Below, one piece after another: positions 19,950-30,660 of a stretch of DNA of 34,124 nt. Position numbers and translations under genes: made by a program. A model generated the notes under the pieces. That model was not told where the DNA came from. It saw only the letters and a list, made by a program, of their open reading frames with translations, and ran no database searches. The stretch comes from Hymenopellis radicata (lineage: Eukaryota > Basidiomycota > Agaricomycetes > Agaricales > Physalacriaceae), in NCBI GenBank assembly GCA_015501595.1, contig JADNRX010000551.1:1-34124 (forward strand), written 5' to 3'. How positions within the stretch are numbered: position 1 is the stretch's first letter; each line of letters starts with the position of its first letter.

Positions 19950-21119
19950 TTCTCGTGATGAGTCCAAAATGGGCTTAAAGGCAAGTACTCTTTACTTAAT
20001 CGACTCAGTGCATCAAGGCGCGAAACCAGGTGTAATCTCAACTGATCAATTGTGAGATAGGAGGCCTCTCTCGTTCAAAATTAGGACGTACGCACTGCCT
20101 TCGTTGGCGGAGTTAGCTGACCGTCGATGCCCAGATTATTTGTGACGACAAGAGAAAATCAATTGGTCATATCACTGCATCGGTCCTCGCATTACTGGTG
20201 TCGTGCCAAGAGGGTAGACATTTAGAATTACAGAGCCACACAAAGTAGCGGAGACTGATGAGAGTTGATGACGAGAAATGACGAGAGACGTTATCATTGT
20301 CGAAGTTTGATCAAAAGAAGTCAATTGCCTGCCGGTAAGCATGCTAACGATCATGTGACTGTCAACTTTTTCAGGTTCAAACGTTCAACCGTTGCATTCG
20401 CTCAGCCGGGCTCCATCCTCATTCTTCGCATATGCAGAGGATACCGAACGTCTCCCGATTGGGCTTCTACAAAATTAGCTCAAAAATGACGGCAACGACA
20501 TCAGAAATTTGACACTCGGTTCTCATTGACTCGCATCCCCGCACATTCCGACGTCCTTCCTCGCCTTCTTCGCAAGCGTCGCCAGTTGGGGGACGAAAAT
20601 AGAACAACGGTCACCGGTCAAAGCGGTATCGTCGATTCGGCTCTCAACGAGCACACACGCTGCCCATGTTTCAATTGGCCCTCTCTGCACGCAGTCCAAG
20701 AAATGTTGAGGTCACATTATCGTCAAGTGCTCAGTTGATATCATACCCCCACCTTACCCCACGTCCTCACGAGGTCGTGCCGCTCCCCGTATATGTATTG
20801 GCCTGGAACAAGGTCTGTCTTACTTTCTGTACCTTGCATTCATATGATTCGCGCGAGGCTCCTCCTCGTAGCGCAAAAGCGCGTTCTGGATCGCCATCCA
20901 AGCGTTTTGTGGTGCAGATCATAGACATCGACATCGCGCGTGTTTCCGAGGCTCGCGCTGAGGCGTCAACACGATCAAGTGGATCGGCTCCTACGGAAAA
21001 TCATTCAATTTGTGAGACTCATGTACGCGCATCCGCGACACCTTAAAATCAGCTACATCGTTTTTATTCCTGTCCTCCTTCCACTGTCTCCCTGAGTTTG
21101 GCTAGGACTTCAACGAACC
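19950..21119. other. Long intergenic region
   Basis: Holds the upstream regions of the divergent P450 (minus) and MARVEL-like (plus) genes. A stop-free plus-strand stretch 20666-21046 has an Arg/Ser/Ala-rich shuffled look and no splice or family support, so I do not call it. TTAAAATCAGC...TTTTTATTCC lies just before the MARVEL-like start. Confidence 0.45.
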
Positions 21120-21973
21120 ATGGCAGGTACATCTCACACGTACATGGCTGGCCGCCTGGGGGTGTACTTCATTCTGGTGAGAGTTATAAGCATCCCGTAC
21201 TCCACTTTAGCAGTTCTCAAGATATCTTTACCAGTTCATCATCGCCGTCATCCTCTTGGGGCTTTCCTCCTACCGAGTCCATTTTACGGAGACTGCGACG
21301 GGGGAGCGCCACTTTTATAGTACGTTAGCCTCTTCTCTTCCTTGACTTCATTAACGGTCTCGCGGCAGATCCTATCGTGGTGGAGCTTATCGTCTGTGCC
21401 ATCTTGTGTATTATCTGGATTCCATTCATGTACGTATCACATCTATTTCAACACTCGAGGCTCATGTAGCTCATATAATATAGCGTTTTCTTCGTCGCGG
21501 GAGAACCCGACCAGTACCGCGATCATATGGGGAAAAAGCGTCTCTCTCGCAGACTGGGCTTCGAAGGGCTCGTTCTGTTTATCCTCTGGGTTCTGTGGCT
21601 CGTCGGGGCTGCTTATACGACCGTACGTTGTCTTCTCTTCATTGACATCGGGCTCTGAATATGATCGCAGAACCGTATCCTCCCCGGCCGCAACTATTGC
21701 CGCTCCATTAGCGGAAAACAGTGCAGTACCCTCACCGCCATAGTAGCCTTTGCTTGGATCGGCTTTGGGCTATTGACCATCCTCGCAATCCTGTGCTTGC
21801 TGCATCTCCAATCGGCACAAACAATCGACACAAGTAATGCGGCTGCAGCGAAAGAGAGGGCGCTCGCTGAGCCGAACACGCAACAGGGAACTACTGAACC
21901 GCCAGTCAGGATGCCAACTCCCAATCCAGCGCCTGCCCCCAGTTCCTATCCTGCTCCAGCGACTGCCGTCTGA
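21120..21973 (+). CDS. Four-helix MARVEL-like membrane protein
   Basis: Five exons: 21120-21176, 21235-21319, 21369-21429, 21484-21622 and 21671-21973, 214 residues, all phases and splice sites agreeing. Four hydrophobic helices are visible: residues about 10-33, 49-72 (VELIVCAILCIIWIPFM), 89-113 (LVLFILWVLWLVGAAYTT) and 130-155 (AIVAFAWIGFGLLTILAILC). The short loop between helices 3 and 4 carries two Cys (NYCRSISGKQCS). This is the size and topology of fungal MARVEL-domain proteins, which act in membrane apposition, eisosomes or transport. The C-terminal 50 residues are Pro/Ala-rich (PTPNPAPAPSSYPAP) and presumably cytosolic. Several G runs here are in frame, which matters for judging frame slips elsewhere. 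Confidence 0.75.
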
Positions 21974-22499
21974 TTGTTCATGATCACTTCTCTTCGGAAG
22001 TTTTCTGGTACTGGTACTTTTTTTATTCGTCCTTTGTATTCCTACATTCACATTAGTGACTGCACTTTAATTTGTACTTTACAACAAGCATGGCATGAGA
22101 ACTTTTGAAGTTCCATCTGGGTCATGCAATTGTACGTTTGAGCTCTCCGTGGCCTTGAGATCCGAAGCTGCACATGCGTCCGTGGCCTCCCCGTTATCGT
22201 TCGCAGGCAGTCAGCACCGCGGAAAAGTTCTTCTCTGCCAATTCAAACTCTTTGCCCCACTACGGATGCCCGGGGCGGCTGCGATGAATATCCTATAACA
22301 AGCTCGACGTTCAAGTTAGAGAAACTGGACGTGAAGAGAAACGTGGACAGAACAGCTCTCCCAGATGAGTCAAAAAGGAATTCTAGCACCGTTACCAACT
22401 ACGACGAAGAGGAAGCGCGACGGTGCAAAAGATAACGACAAGATACTCCATTCTGTAGTAGACATCAGTACTTTCATACAACTTGCTCCTTTCAGTTAA
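21974..22499. other. Intergenic, no gene seen
   Basis: 3' flanks of the MARVEL-like gene (TTTTTTTATTCG soon after the stop) and of the methyltransferase remnant. Short open frames only. Confidence 0.4.
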
Positions 22500-23208
22500 C
22501 TACTTCCTGATGGCGTACACGAAACCATCGTATCCTTTGGTCCCAACGGTTCCGATGACGGTCGCTTCGACCTCCTTATCGTTCTGGATGGCCTTGACAA
22601 GACGACGAACACCCTCCGACTCGGCCCACTCTGCGTGGCTCTCGTCAAAGTTGGAGACTTCGCCATTCTGGACTACGTTGTCGACGATCTGCCCAGCAAT
22701 CAGTGACGCTCAAACAAATGCGCAGATGATCTCACTATAACGCCACCGCTCTTGACGATCCTCTTAGCCTCCTGGAAGTACTCGGCGATCGACTCCAATG
22801 AGCGCCAAGTCGAATTTGGGAGGGGATCTCCTTCAAGGAGGCTAGGGCGGGCCCGACAATGAACTTGACCTTGGAACCGAGGCCGGCATTGGCCACATTT
22901 TCCTCGGCAACCTGCGACAGTTAGAACTTGAACTTTGCTTCCGCACCGCCGAGTCTCAGCGTACCTTTGCGTGCTTCGCCTCCAACTCGAGCCCAATGTG
23001 CTCGCCACCTTCAGGGAGAGCTCTAGCAAGCCACGTCGTGGAATATCTGCAAGGGGCACTTAGCACCATTATTTCCGAGGCACAGCCAAAAACGCCTACC
23101 CTCCCAATGTTCCGAGCTCGATGATTTCCTTCGCGCCGACTTGCCCTAGGAGGTAGACCGTTCTTCTTGGCGTTCGCAATCCCAGCGTCCAGGACGGGGT
23201 CGGCAGGG
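22500..23208 (-). pseudogene. Truncated catechol-OMT-type methyltransferase (Methyltransf_3)
   Basis: Exon-like pieces read, in order: DPVLDAGIANAKKNGLPP, LGQVGAKEIIELGTLGG (SAM-binding strand), YSTTWLARALPEGGE, VAEENVANAGLGSKVKFIVG, AEYFQEAKRIVKSGGVI, then IVDNVVQNGEVSNFDESH to the end GTKGYDGFVYAIRK at stop 22500-22502. This is the class I, cation-dependent O-methyltransferase layout. Three lesions are clear. The N-terminus before DPVLD is replaced by foreign sequence. About a dozen residues between GLPP and LGQVG are missing. The DADK metal/catalytic segment is shortened to a GVD-like remnant with frame changes. The intron splice sites remain good. It is most likely an inactive relic. Confidence 0.7.
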
Positions 23209-23626
23209 ATCGTCGGGGAAGACAATTTTGAACCCGCTGAGGTCGGGATCATCACCTATAGTGAAGTTGACAACTGCTTCCACCGTGGAGTTGGAAAACA
23301 TTGTGGGCGCTGTCGAGAGACGTTGGTTAGATGACGTGGCAAGAAGAATAAATCATGTACTTGGCCCATCGTAATCCTCAATGTCCAGTTCGCCATCCTC
23401 GTTTTTAGGAACGAGCAAGACAAGATCTTGGGAGGCTTGAACATCGCGGGGAGAATATTCCAGCCGCTCAAGGATACTGTCGGGCAGTCTGAGCGGCTCA
23501 GTCTCCGGTCCAAAGTTACTAGAACGAGCGGTTGGTGTAATAACAGCCCCCAGTAAGCCGATGAGGCTTTAGTCCAAAGAGAGAGGAGAAACAAACACAT
23601 ACTGAACAGAAAGTATCAGAGCCCAT
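23209..23626 (-). pseudogene. Fragment of the F-box-type gene, inverted copy
   Basis: This matches exons 1-3 of the gene at 25769 in reverse orientation: the start MGSDTFCS, the following intron, LRLPDSILERLEYSP, the intron beginning GTACATG, and NFTIGDDPDLSGFKIVFPDDP. Homology stops abruptly after FPDDP, where methyltransferase sequence begins. Relative to the other copy, the first intron's acceptor AG is mutated to GG and 23 nt are deleted just after it, so the frame is destroyed. It is a non-functional fragment. Confidence 0.75.
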
Positions 23627-23666
23627 GGTGATGGCTGTCAGAAAGCGCTGACAAGCATCAGGATGC
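23209..23666 (-). repeat. Inverted duplication arm, left (partner 25729-26207)
   Basis: Reverse-complement match to 25729-26207, extending about 40 bp upstream of the ATG to GCATCCTGATGC. The arms flank the M14-like gene. The right arm continues into the rest of its gene, so the right copy is the source and the left copy the insertion. Confidence 0.75.
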
Positions 23667-24198
23667 CCCCAGGTCGTTAATATTTGGTGAAGTTGAAGGG
23701 CCTAACATCCGTACGCGACACTGCACGCGTTCACTGTTTCTTTATGTGAGGCCCGGTGCGAGATATTTCAGACTTCAGACAATAGAAGTCCCCGAGATTT
23801 TGGTGAACATGAGAGTTTTGAGGATGAGAGCAGATACAAAGACAGGCCCGGAAGAGTCATAGTTGGGCACACTAGGAGGATACTTAGTGAAAATGTGGCC
23901 AGTTGAACAGCAATAGATTGAGAGCTTGATAGACATAATAGAGACAGAAGTGACACGAAGAGAGAAAGGAAAATTGAAAAACAGATCGGAACTCGGTCCG
24001 AATATCCGTGCCTGCGGCGGAAAGTTGTGCGAAGCTTTGACACTGACACCCACGGCCAAACCACGACTACTGACGGGCATGATACGAGGCCTCCGCGACG
24101 ACGACCACTTAAATTGCGCCACATAAAGTACGCGTTTGCCTGGAAAGACCATGTAGTCATTTACCGAACAGAATTTTAGCTATTTCAGCTCCCCAGCG

Positions 24199-25549
24199 AT
24201 GACCGCGACGACACTGCTTTTGTATATACTTGGGATACTTGTTTGCATGCATGTGCGCTATTCAATATTCCGTCTTAGCAAGACTTACCTCAGGACTAGG
24301 TCGATGCAGCTCAGATACCATTTCACTCCTCCTCTGCCGTCAATTACAGTGCAATCGACGACCGATTCCACTCCAAATACCACCCACTATTCGAAGTTGA
24401 ATCTTTCCTGTATGGACTTGCAGATGCGTTTCCTGAACAGGTGCGGACCGTCCAATTGGGTCACTCTGCAGAGGGCCGGGAGATGCAGGGCGTGGTTATT
24501 TCGACGCCTGGCGTGATAACGAAAGGAAAGCCCGGCAATGTTGGGCAGACAAAGGACATGGTCATCCTTGGTGCGCAGCACGCGCGTGAAGTAGTGTATT
24601 TCCAACATTCCATTTGCGTTAACTGACCAAATTGCGTACAGTGGATTGCGATGTCTACGCCGCTGTATATCGCCCATGCACTGGCATTATCCTCAAACGC
24701 ATCTCAAAGCTCCTCTTCATATCTACCAGAGCTTACAGGCTGGACCGTCCACATAATACCCGTCCCGAACCCTGATGGATACGTTTATACTTGGGAAACG
24801 GATCGGTTCTGGTACAAGACGCGCCAGAGATGGGGCGACCGCAAGAAAAATAGTCGTGATGAGGACGACGAATGCGTTGGCGTCGATATGAATCGGTATA
24901 GTCCTTTGCTCCTCTTCTCGTCACGCGCTGAGGAGTATTTTCAGAAACTACGGATACAAATGGAAAGCTGAGAAGAAGACAGGAAAATCTAAACCTCGAC
25001 CTGGATGTGACCATTGGTATCCCGGCTCGCGGCCTTTCGAGGCGCCTGAGACGAATGGCATTGCGAATTATGTTTCGACGCTCAACGATCCAAGGGTATT
25101 CTTGGACGTGAGGAGTTATGGTCAGATGAGTGAGCGTCCTCTCTCCTGTCCCTTCGTCCCGTATAATATTCGACCTAGTTTCGCCGCCGTTCTCGTTCTC
25201 TTGTAAACGGGTCCCAAAGCACGCCGAAGATCAAATTGAAGCCGCTCTGGGTGCAGCGCGTGCCATTCAGTCGGTGCACCAGACAGCATATACCGTTTCT
25301 CCGCTGTGTGAAAGCTTATACAGCGCTCCAGGGAATGCCGTGGATTGGATGTACAAGAGGGTGAGCTGTATTTCAGAGGTGTCCTTCTACCCATATGCTC
25401 ATACTCTACAGGCGTCTATTCCGTTCTCGTATGCCGTCCATTTGAGGGACACGGGCACGTTTGGCTATGTTCTTCCCGAGTCTTGGATTCGTCCCGTGGG
25501 CGAGGAAACAATGGGGATGATAAGATATTTTGCAGGCTGGATCAAGTAG
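24199..25549 (+). CDS. ECM14-like M14 metallocarboxypeptidase homologue, probably inactive
   Basis: Well-supported exons: 24350-24590, 24642-24895, 24945-25129, 25179-25360 and 25412-25549. These cover the M14 domain: FHSKYHPLFEVESFLYGLAD, SAEGREMQG, the zinc motif QHARE|W (His and Glu), NPDGYVYTW, DMNR|NWGYKW, VRSYGQM and LRDTGTFGYVLPESWIRP. The third zinc-ligand His (normally in LHSYGQ) is Arg, and the catalytic Glu before LRDTG is His (AVHLRDTG). ECM14-type fungal proteins are known inactive M14 members, and this fits that class. It is probably a secreted or cell-wall-related pseudoenzyme. The 5' end is unresolved: an ATG at 24199 starts a hydrophobic stretch, and no propeptide is visible. 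The inverted duplication just upstream may have displaced the original first exons. Confidence 0.75.
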
Positions 25550-25728
25550 GCTTGTGTGAAGTGCGTGCTAAAATATCTTTGTACTACTACCGTTCACTTG
25601 AATCTATGTATTTCTACTGCTTCCTGGTAGGCCAATGGGTCCAAGTATCGGTATGAGGAAGCGATCCGAAGATCGTCAATGGAATGCAAAGTCCGCTCGC
25701 AACTTCCGGGGGCGGACCACGTCTTTAT

Positions 25729-26207
25729 GCATCCTGATGCTTGTCAGCGCTTTCTGACAGCCACCACCATGGGCTCTGATACTTTCTGTTCAGTATGTGT
25801 TTGTTTCTTCTCTTTCTTTGACTAAAGCCTCATCAGCTTACTGGGGGCTGTTATTACACCAATGGCAATATCGTGTCGAGTTTTATCAGCCATGCTAGTA
25901 ACTTTGGACCGGAGACTGAGCCGCTCAGACTGCCCGACAGTATCCTTGAGAGGCTGGAATATTCTCCCCGCGATGTTCAAGCCTCCCAAGATCTTGTCTT
26001 GCTCATTCCTAAAAACGAGGATGGCGAACTGGACATTGAGGACTACGATGGGCCAAGTGCATAATTTATTCTCGCCGCGTCATCTAGTTCACTTTTATCG
26101 ACAGCGCCCACAATGTTTTCCGACTCCACGGTGGCAGCAGTTGTCAACTTCACTACAGGTGATGATCCCGACCTCAGCGGGTTCAAAATTGTCTTCCCCG
26201 ACGATCC
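25729..26207 (+). repeat. Inverted duplication arm, right
   Basis: Source arm of the inverted duplication with 23209-23666. Identity covers about 40 bp of 5' flank, exons 1-2, two introns and the beginning of exon 3. Confidence 0.75.
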
Positions 26208-27130
26208 AGACGCGGAGGACTTGGACGTCTCGATGTATGGCGGATATAACAAGTTCTACATCTTCTTGTACGCTTACCGCATCCTCATTGGGCGCTTTCC
26301 GGAGCTCGAACCTCACATGATATACGCAACGCTCGCAAGCTCCGAGTGCCGCTGGTACAAGGATGAGGAGTATAGTAACATCGCGGACCAGTACGCCTGG
26401 TTCTGGCAAGTCGCGGACGTCGTCAAGGACGAGATGGATGAGCCTAAGGACGCTGGATATGACGAGCTTGGAAAGTGAGAGTACTTCTGGCTCAAGTTGT
26501 TAAGTGTGGAAGGCAAGTGTGAGGATGAGATCATACGCGACGCGTGGTTCGGAAAAGGAAGGCTATATCACTTTGCATGCGCAGACGAGTAAGCTCACCT
26601 TCTTTCACCCAATGGCTTTGCTGATCGGTGGACTGGTAGTTTTCCAAAAGCAGAGCCATTCGCGTCATTCCCGGCTGCTGGTCAGTCCGACACCTTGTTC
26701 ACCAAGCTGCCGTTCGACGTCCTCGACACCTACCTTAGCATCGGGAGTCAGGCCTCCTCTCTCCTTTGTCTCAACCGTTCCCTACGCGCCGCCCTCCTTC
26801 CTTCATCGACACTTTCGCCAGAAGGCTATTGCGCGGCGTCATCCATATTGGTTACCCATCGTCGCGCCGTGTCTCAGAGGAGACGAAGAACAGCTCCATT
26901 GGGAGCAGATGTGGGAAGGACTGAGTGGGGAGGTTCCGTGGGGGCCGTACGCGAGGGAGTGCGGAAAGAGTCCGGGCATGGGGAATCGGCAACGAATTTG
27001 GGGAATGGCGGACAGTTTCAAGGACCAGATCAAAGCGCAAGGATGGTTGGATGGGAGGACACATGCTAAGCTTAGCGCGTCTACGATCCAATATTCCGGT
27101 TTCACTCTATACGCAGGCGCCGCGTCGTAG
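25769..27130 (+). pseudogene. F-box-type protein gene with an in-frame stop and a frame break
   Basis: Exons: 25769-25792, 25837-26056, 26105-26588 and 26640-27130. The N-terminal part (MGSDTFCS...) is the Cys/Asp-rich region common in basidiomycete F-box proteins, with YAWFWQVADVV and DEIIRDAWFGKGRLYHFA following. An F-box-like segment then appears (FTKLPFDVLDTYLSIGSQA...LLCLNRSLRAAL), and the C-terminus carries DEEQLHWEQMWEGLSG and NRQRIWGMAD. A TGA at 26476-26478 interrupts exon 3. The 30-nt GT...AG stretch around it is too short to be a normal intron and is a multiple of three. Between about 26785 and 26800 the frame shifts relative to the family order. It is probably a pseudogene, or a substitution plus an indel error. 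Its 5' part is duplicated in inverted form at 23209. Confidence 0.6.
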
Positions 27131-28629
27131 GATCAATTAAGGTTGTTCGATTCCACAGGTCCTGAGTGGGGCGCGAACTGGACATCCGACAAGAGGAATA
27201 CCTGTCGCGGAGATAGTAGTTGACGACGTCAAACGGCGGTTTCTAAACACGGTGCCAGACTGTGCATCCAGGTGAGACGGAAATAACTCTGAGTAGGTAG
27301 GTAGAAACGGCACCAGGTCCCAATCCGGAACGGCCAGCAGTACTGTAGGAAGAAGGAAGGCATCTTACTCGTCTGCGTGCGCAAGTTGGTCTAACGTTCC
27401 CTTTTCGAACCACGCTGTCTTAAGTTGCCCTTCTTAGCTAGCAACTTCAGCCAGAACTGCAAGGGAAGCGACGAACGAATGCTCCAGTAAAATTCGAACC
27501 ATTGAATCACAGGGCGATAAGAGGTATTTGGTGGCACCACGGACCGCTCCCGAACGACCTCCCACTGGCACTTCGTCTTGCAAGGCCGTCTTCATCTCAT
27601 CTCCGCGATTATTGGACTCAATTTTGAAGCAGCCAGATAAGACAAGCTCGTGAGAACTCAGCTTGTGCGCAAGAGGGTTAGTTAATGGGTTCGTTCTAGC
27701 TCCGAGCGTCTGCGTGGATGAAGACGTCGCTGTGAAGCGGAGCCTTGACGGATGCAAGGATTGGGATCCTGACCAGTCTGGCTGCAAACGTTGGCACTGG
27801 TACGCATGGTGAACGGGGTCAAGGGGAAGTAGAATCAGATGAACCCGAACATACCAAGCGTCATCGAAAGAAGAAAAGAAAAGGGACGGCGGGTGGGGCA
27901 AAAATTGAAAGAGGAGAGGAGAGGCCCAGTCAAGTGAGCGCGACGAGCGTGGGCGCACACGATCGCGGACCGGAACAGGAAAAGTAATCATAAATACGTC
28001 AGTACGTGTGGTCTGGTCCTTGCCTTATCTTCCACTTATGCTATACTACTAGCCGTTCGCAAGCTCACGTAGTACTGGCAAAAACCCATGCTCAAATAGA
28101 GGTGCGTCATAGTCAAGGGAAGGACGCCCAGCCGCATGAAGCAAACCTGGATCTTCCTCGTCGACGGATCCCCAGTTCGTATAGGAACACACAGCGCAAG
28201 CACAATGAGCTGTGGGGCGAAGGTCGCCTCCGCGGTGCCGGTTGGTAAAATTCGGCTGGCTCATGAGGATTCACCGCCCCGATATTCCACTAGTGGACCT
28301 CCATGACCATAACGAATGGTCCCTAATCCATGAATGGCGATGGATTCGTCGAAGAAAAGAAGAATGTCATTAGGTGCGACGATGAAGTTTGTTACTTCGT
28401 TCGATGGTCGCCACATCTGGAGGTCATTTTACCTCGTACTAGTCCGCCTCTACTTGACATGCAGCTAGTCCGGCACGATGCCACTACGTGCCAATGCCCA
28501 CTCTTGTAAACATTCTTCAAGTCGTCGGATCATTGTGGACGGGTAAATGGAGAGCACGTTTTTGGGTAGCATTACAGGTATAAAGTCTGCCTCTGGTCTC
28601 CAGACTCTACAGCCCACTCATTCATTGAA
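27131..28629. other. Long intergenic region
   Basis: The longest open stretch is 185 codons on the minus strand (27434-27991). Its composition is unlike a protein family and has no splice, signal or motif support, so I leave it uncalled. The last 50 bp before 28630 are the 5' flank of the secreted aerolysin-like gene (CTCATTCATTGAAATGG). Confidence 0.45.
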
Positions 28630-29927
28630 ATGGTCAACTTTGCCTCTGTCTTCATCGCTGTCTCCCTCGCTGTTCTCGCGGCAGCGCAGTCTCCGAGTCT
28701 CCTTCTGGCGTCCCACCCGGATGCCGTCATGCTGGGCTCCGACCCCGACAGCAATTGGACTGTCGCGTATGACCGCGACTTCAAGGAGGTCGCTCGCATG
28801 TATACGCCTTTCGAGAACCGCACCACGGCTGCTCCCGCCCTGCTGCCCTAGGCGGAAAGTGCAGGGGGCTGAGCGTGGACGAGCTCAAACGCCGTTTGTA
28901 TTTCTATTACTTGAATCTTCCAGCTTCTAAACCAGTTTCTTTTCAGTCCCTGCTTGGACTGCTATGGCCCAATATATCAGAACTACGTGGGGCGGTGGCA
29001 GCTATAACCTGTGGACCGCTTGGGTAAGTCGAATTTTAGACGTGGTCATACACGTAGCATTTACTGAGTTGCACTGACAGGATGGCGCGACGGAAGCGTG
29101 GATGTGCGTTGGGGACGACGTCGTTGATTTGCAGGCCACCGGTAAGCATCGTCGACATTCCGCCCACCGAAAACTGATTCCCTCACAGGAAGCCCTGCTT
29201 GTACCATCAACACGGTCTCTACCGGAGGTATAATTGTTGGTACCAACGGTTCCGTGACTATTGGTGTAACCTCGGGTTACATCTCTTCAGCTGACTACAC
29301 CGTCACGAGTACGTCGACGTTGTTTTTTGCGACTGTATGCCATCTCATCTCGGTCACAGAAAGCTCGACCATCGGAATCAGCTACACGGCTACTCTTACG
29401 GTCGGTGTTCCCGACTTGATCAGCGCCAGTGGCTCGTGGACGGCTTCGGCACAGTTCACGAATCAAGACCAGTACAGGTGAGAGCTGTCGACTGTGCCAG
29501 CGTATGGTATAGACTCAACATCGCTTTTACTAGCTTCAAAACCGAAATCAACAACCAAGTACAGCAGTCCGTCACCTTGAATGCCCCGAGTGGAAGCACG
29601 TGCTCGCTCACCGTGAGTCTCCATTGTACTGTGTTTCTATTTTCTCACAGGCTGTCCAGTATGAGTCTAAGACGTGCCACGAAACTGTGAAGGGCAGAGT
29701 TCCGTACACCGGATCTGGCTGGCTCCGTGTCGGTTCAACGAACGCACGCAAGGTCATTACTACTGTGAGTATACACTTTTTTTCATGACATTGATTGCCC
29801 ACTCACTCACATTGTAGGGCATGTTTTGATTGACAACCAGCCCTACAACACCAGGACCTCCTACAGTGAGTTCACGGGGTCCGTCAATGCCCACAGCAAA
29901 TCTCGTTACAGTGGTCATTGCACCTGA
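28630..29927 (+). CDS. Secreted aerolysin-like beta-pore-forming-type protein, with frame breaks
   Basis: Predicted exons: 28630-28893, 28947-29023, 29081-29141, 29189-29308, 29360-29477, 29534-29612, 29651-29764 and 29818-29927, about 310 residues. A signal peptide (MVNFASVFIAVSLAVLAAAQ) starts it. The C-terminal two thirds is beta-rich, with alternating Ser/Thr strands flanking a short hydrophobic loop (LTVGVPDLIS). That layout resembles the membrane-insertion hairpin of aerolysin-family proteins. The Cys pattern resembles a secreted family widespread in Agaricomycetes. Two breaks are seen. The frame ends at TAG 28849-28851, while a protein-like frame one base off continues to the donor at 28894. 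The last exon starts with an in-frame TGA (29827-29829). It may be mis-sequenced or decaying. The assignment rests on pattern, and activity cannot be inferred. Confidence 0.5.
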
Positions 29928-30014
29928 ATCTACTTCGCTTGAAAGGACTGTCTTTCTTTTTACTTGCTTTTACTCCTTCTGCTTCGACTTGGCTGTTGTC
30001 TAGATATGTTCTGT

Positions 30015-30102
30015 AGTCTTCAATAAATCTGCTGTTTTGCACAGGATGTCATAAGTACTGATTGCAGAAAGTGGTACCGCCACGACAATGCCAATAAATA
30101 AT
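30015..30102 (+). terminator. Possible polyadenylation signals
   Basis: AATAAAT at about 30021 and again at about 30093, downstream of the secreted aerolysin-like gene. Fungal polyadenylation signals are loose, so this is weak support. Confidence 0.3.
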
Positions 30103-30149
30103 ATAAGCTGTCCATGCCCAGGGGCGTAAGTAGAGCTGAAAGAAGTCGA

Positions 30150-30660
30150 TGACTAGTCGTCGTCGTGTTTATCCTTCCAGTGGTGCTTATCATGTCAAGT
30201 CTGAATACGCCGGCGTTAGCGGAAACACGTTAAACGCAAGGTTATATGCGTACCACCTAAGTTGCCTTCAAGTTGTCTACAGGGGGCTCTTGCGGGCCTG
30301 GGCTTTTAACTTGGCCAGCGCCAAAGGGGGCTGCGAGAGTGATCGCGGAGAGCGCCAAGACGTAGAGTACGTTGACCAACATGTTTGCAGAGGCTTGTTG
30401 GAGGAGTGGGAAGGATGTCGACCAGACTAACTGTTCAGTGCTTAAATACGCGCGTGCGTGAACATTGCGCCGACTGAGGCGTCGAAAATACATGAAATGT
30501 CTTGCGCTGTTGTGGAGGAGACAAAACTGTCGGAGGTGACAGGACGGACTGAGGAGCGATGGGACACGCCGACACATAGGTCTCACCAACTACCTGTCTC
30601 AGCCCTTGGAAGTCGGGCGCAGGTTGTGCCGTGTGCGTCTTGGTGGGGTAGAAGAATTAA
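30150..30660 (+). repeat. Third copy of the Lys/Asp-rich gene repeat unit
   Basis: Same orientation as 1265-2030. It shares the intron segment GCGTTAGCGGAAACACGTTA, the core promoter, and the upstream stretch GACAGGAC(A/G)GACTGAGGAG. It contains only the 3' part of the array-encoding exon (about 30 bp) before diverging. Confidence 0.7.
30257..30382 (-). CDS. Truncated secreted Lys/Asp-rich family member (copy C)
   Basis: A 41-residue frame: signal peptide MLVNVLYVLALSAITLAAP, then 22 residues (PGPQEPPVDNLKAT at the end). Relative to copies A and B, the AVRRAPLD segment is deleted in frame and the charged part is lost. The promoter (GTATTTAAGCAC) and the downstream intron-like sequence are kept. 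The acceptor and a short array remnant lie downstream, but an in-frame TAG precedes any likely donor. It may encode only a very small secreted peptide, or be a remnant. Confidence 0.4.
   Translation of the reverse strand: MLVNVLYVLALSAITLAAPFGAGQVKSPGPQEPPVDNLKAT

Noticed and set aside
26475..26504. A 30-nt GT...AG intron in the F-box gene that would remove the TGA
   Set aside because: Too short for normal splicing, and the stretch reads through in the same frame as protein-like sequence, so an in-frame stop is the better explanation.
27150..27200. Possible tRNA B-box near GTTGTTCGATTCC
   Set aside because: No matching A-box, anticodon arm or acceptor stem could be paired around it.
27434..27991. 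Minus-strand open frame of 185 codons
   Set aside because: Composition looks random, there is no motif, signal peptide or neighbouring exon, and an overlapping plus-strand frame is equally open.
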